Origin: CAVVYV01 sp963818205
GTDB lineage: Bacteria; Actinomycetota; Thermoleophilia; Solirubrobacterales; 70-9
Assembly: GCA_963818205.1 (NCBI GenBank)
Contig: CAWFRG010000013.1
Location: forward strand, 302,821-366,820
Reading direction: 5' to 3'
Length of the DNA stretch: 64,000 nucleotides
A model generated the notes under the pieces. It was not told the DNA's origin. It worked only from the letters and a program-made list of their open reading frames with translations, and made no database searches. Below are positions 63,758 through 64,000 of this stretch, in pieces. Within the stretch, counting starts at the first letter, position 1, and every line of letters begins with the position of its first letter. Both the position numbers and the translations under genes were made by a program.

Positions 63758-64000
63758 ATGGATGAGGCGACAGTCAGGGCGATGCTCGAGCAGCACTTTG
63801 AGAACGCCGGCGGCGATCCCGACATCGCTCACGAGATGTACCACGACGATGCTGTTCTCGAGTTCCCACAGTCCGGCGAGCGCTTCGTCGGAGTCGAGAA
63901 CCTGCGCGAATGGAGAAGCAACTATCCGCGTCTACGGCCGTCGAGTTCCGGGAGATCAGAGGCCGAGATGATCTCTGGGTCGCCGAGATCTCGATCAGCT
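63758..64000 (+). CDS. NTF2-like protein (cut by window edge, one frameshift)
   Basis: ATG 63758: MDEATVRAMLEQHFENAGGD, then HDDAVLEFPQSGERFVGVEN. A shift near 63935 restores AVEFREIRGRDDLWVAEIS. SnoaL/NTF2-type protein; resembles 13068-13484. The C-terminus lies outside the window. Confidence 0.7.
   Translation, partial: MDEATVRAMLEQHFENAGGDPDIAHEMYHDDAVLEFPQSGERFVGVENLREWRSNYPRLRPSSSGRSEAEMISGSPRSRSA

Noticed and set aside
1..64000. CRISPR arrays, phage structural genes, riboswitches, rRNA
   Set aside because: I looked for regular repeat-spacer patterns, capsid or terminase motifs and conserved riboswitch cores and saw none.

Overview
The window is a high-GC bacterial chromosome segment (about two-thirds G+C by eye) with GTG/TTG starts, 1-8 nt stop/start overlaps and actinobacterial families: an ECF41-type sigma factor, a deazaflavin-dependent (DDN-like) oxidoreductase, an LAxTG-anchored cupredoxin, a CGNR/ABATE regulator and a split nuo operon. 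An actinobacterium is likely. Thermoleophilia (Solirubrobacterales/Gaiellales-like) is my inference, not something shown. Many well-conserved genes, including most nuo subunits, are broken by single-base shifts while neighbours are intact; these look like sequence errors, so broken genes are annotated as one CDS with approximate shift positions.

Layout. 1-2548: HAD phosphatase, APH-type kinase and acyl-CoA dehydrogenase, the three domains of human ACAD10 as separate genes. 2623-4850: pyrimidine reductase, RpiB-like isomerase, sulfotransferase. 4910-8570: translationally coupled haloalkane dehalogenase, DUF2804, YihY and UPF0104-type membrane proteins. 8558-17390: accessory zone with gene remnants, small stress-type enzymes, a CGNR regulator with repeated operator boxes, an IS30 element (14286-15618), and four copies of a hairpin with a GCATGG loop placed 3' of genes. 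17486-24993: SDR, hydrolase, ECF41 sigma with its epimerase and a matching promoter, saccharopine-dehydrogenase-like protein, CBS protein, bacterial release-factor-like (baeRF/VLRF1) protein. 25085-30641: membrane protein, VOC proteins, anchored cupredoxin, double-domain ThyX, PfkB kinase.

30646-47033: all 14 complex I genes (nuoA-N, minus strand, order A to N), interrupted between nuoI and nuoJ by two NTF2-like genes and a DUF4242 gene. 47155-50744: VOC/DUF899 cluster divergent from an HxlR-type regulator. 50741-53599: flavin reductase, cytochrome c lipoprotein, serS overlapping a NarL-type response regulator. 53600-59290: msrB, thioesterase, TetR regulator with palindrome, tRNA-Ser(UGA), DDN-like protein, aldonolactone-oxidase-like protein, alanine-racemase-like PLP protein. 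59349-59615: tRNA-Ser(GCU) and tRNA-Arg(ACG).

59600-63707: a 4.1-kb segment bounded by a direct repeat of the tRNA-Arg 3' end, probably an integrated island remnant, carrying a ChrB-domain gene with two palindromic boxes, an FTR1-like membrane protein, DUF1232, DUF1003 and decayed genes. The window ends in a partial NTF2-like gene.
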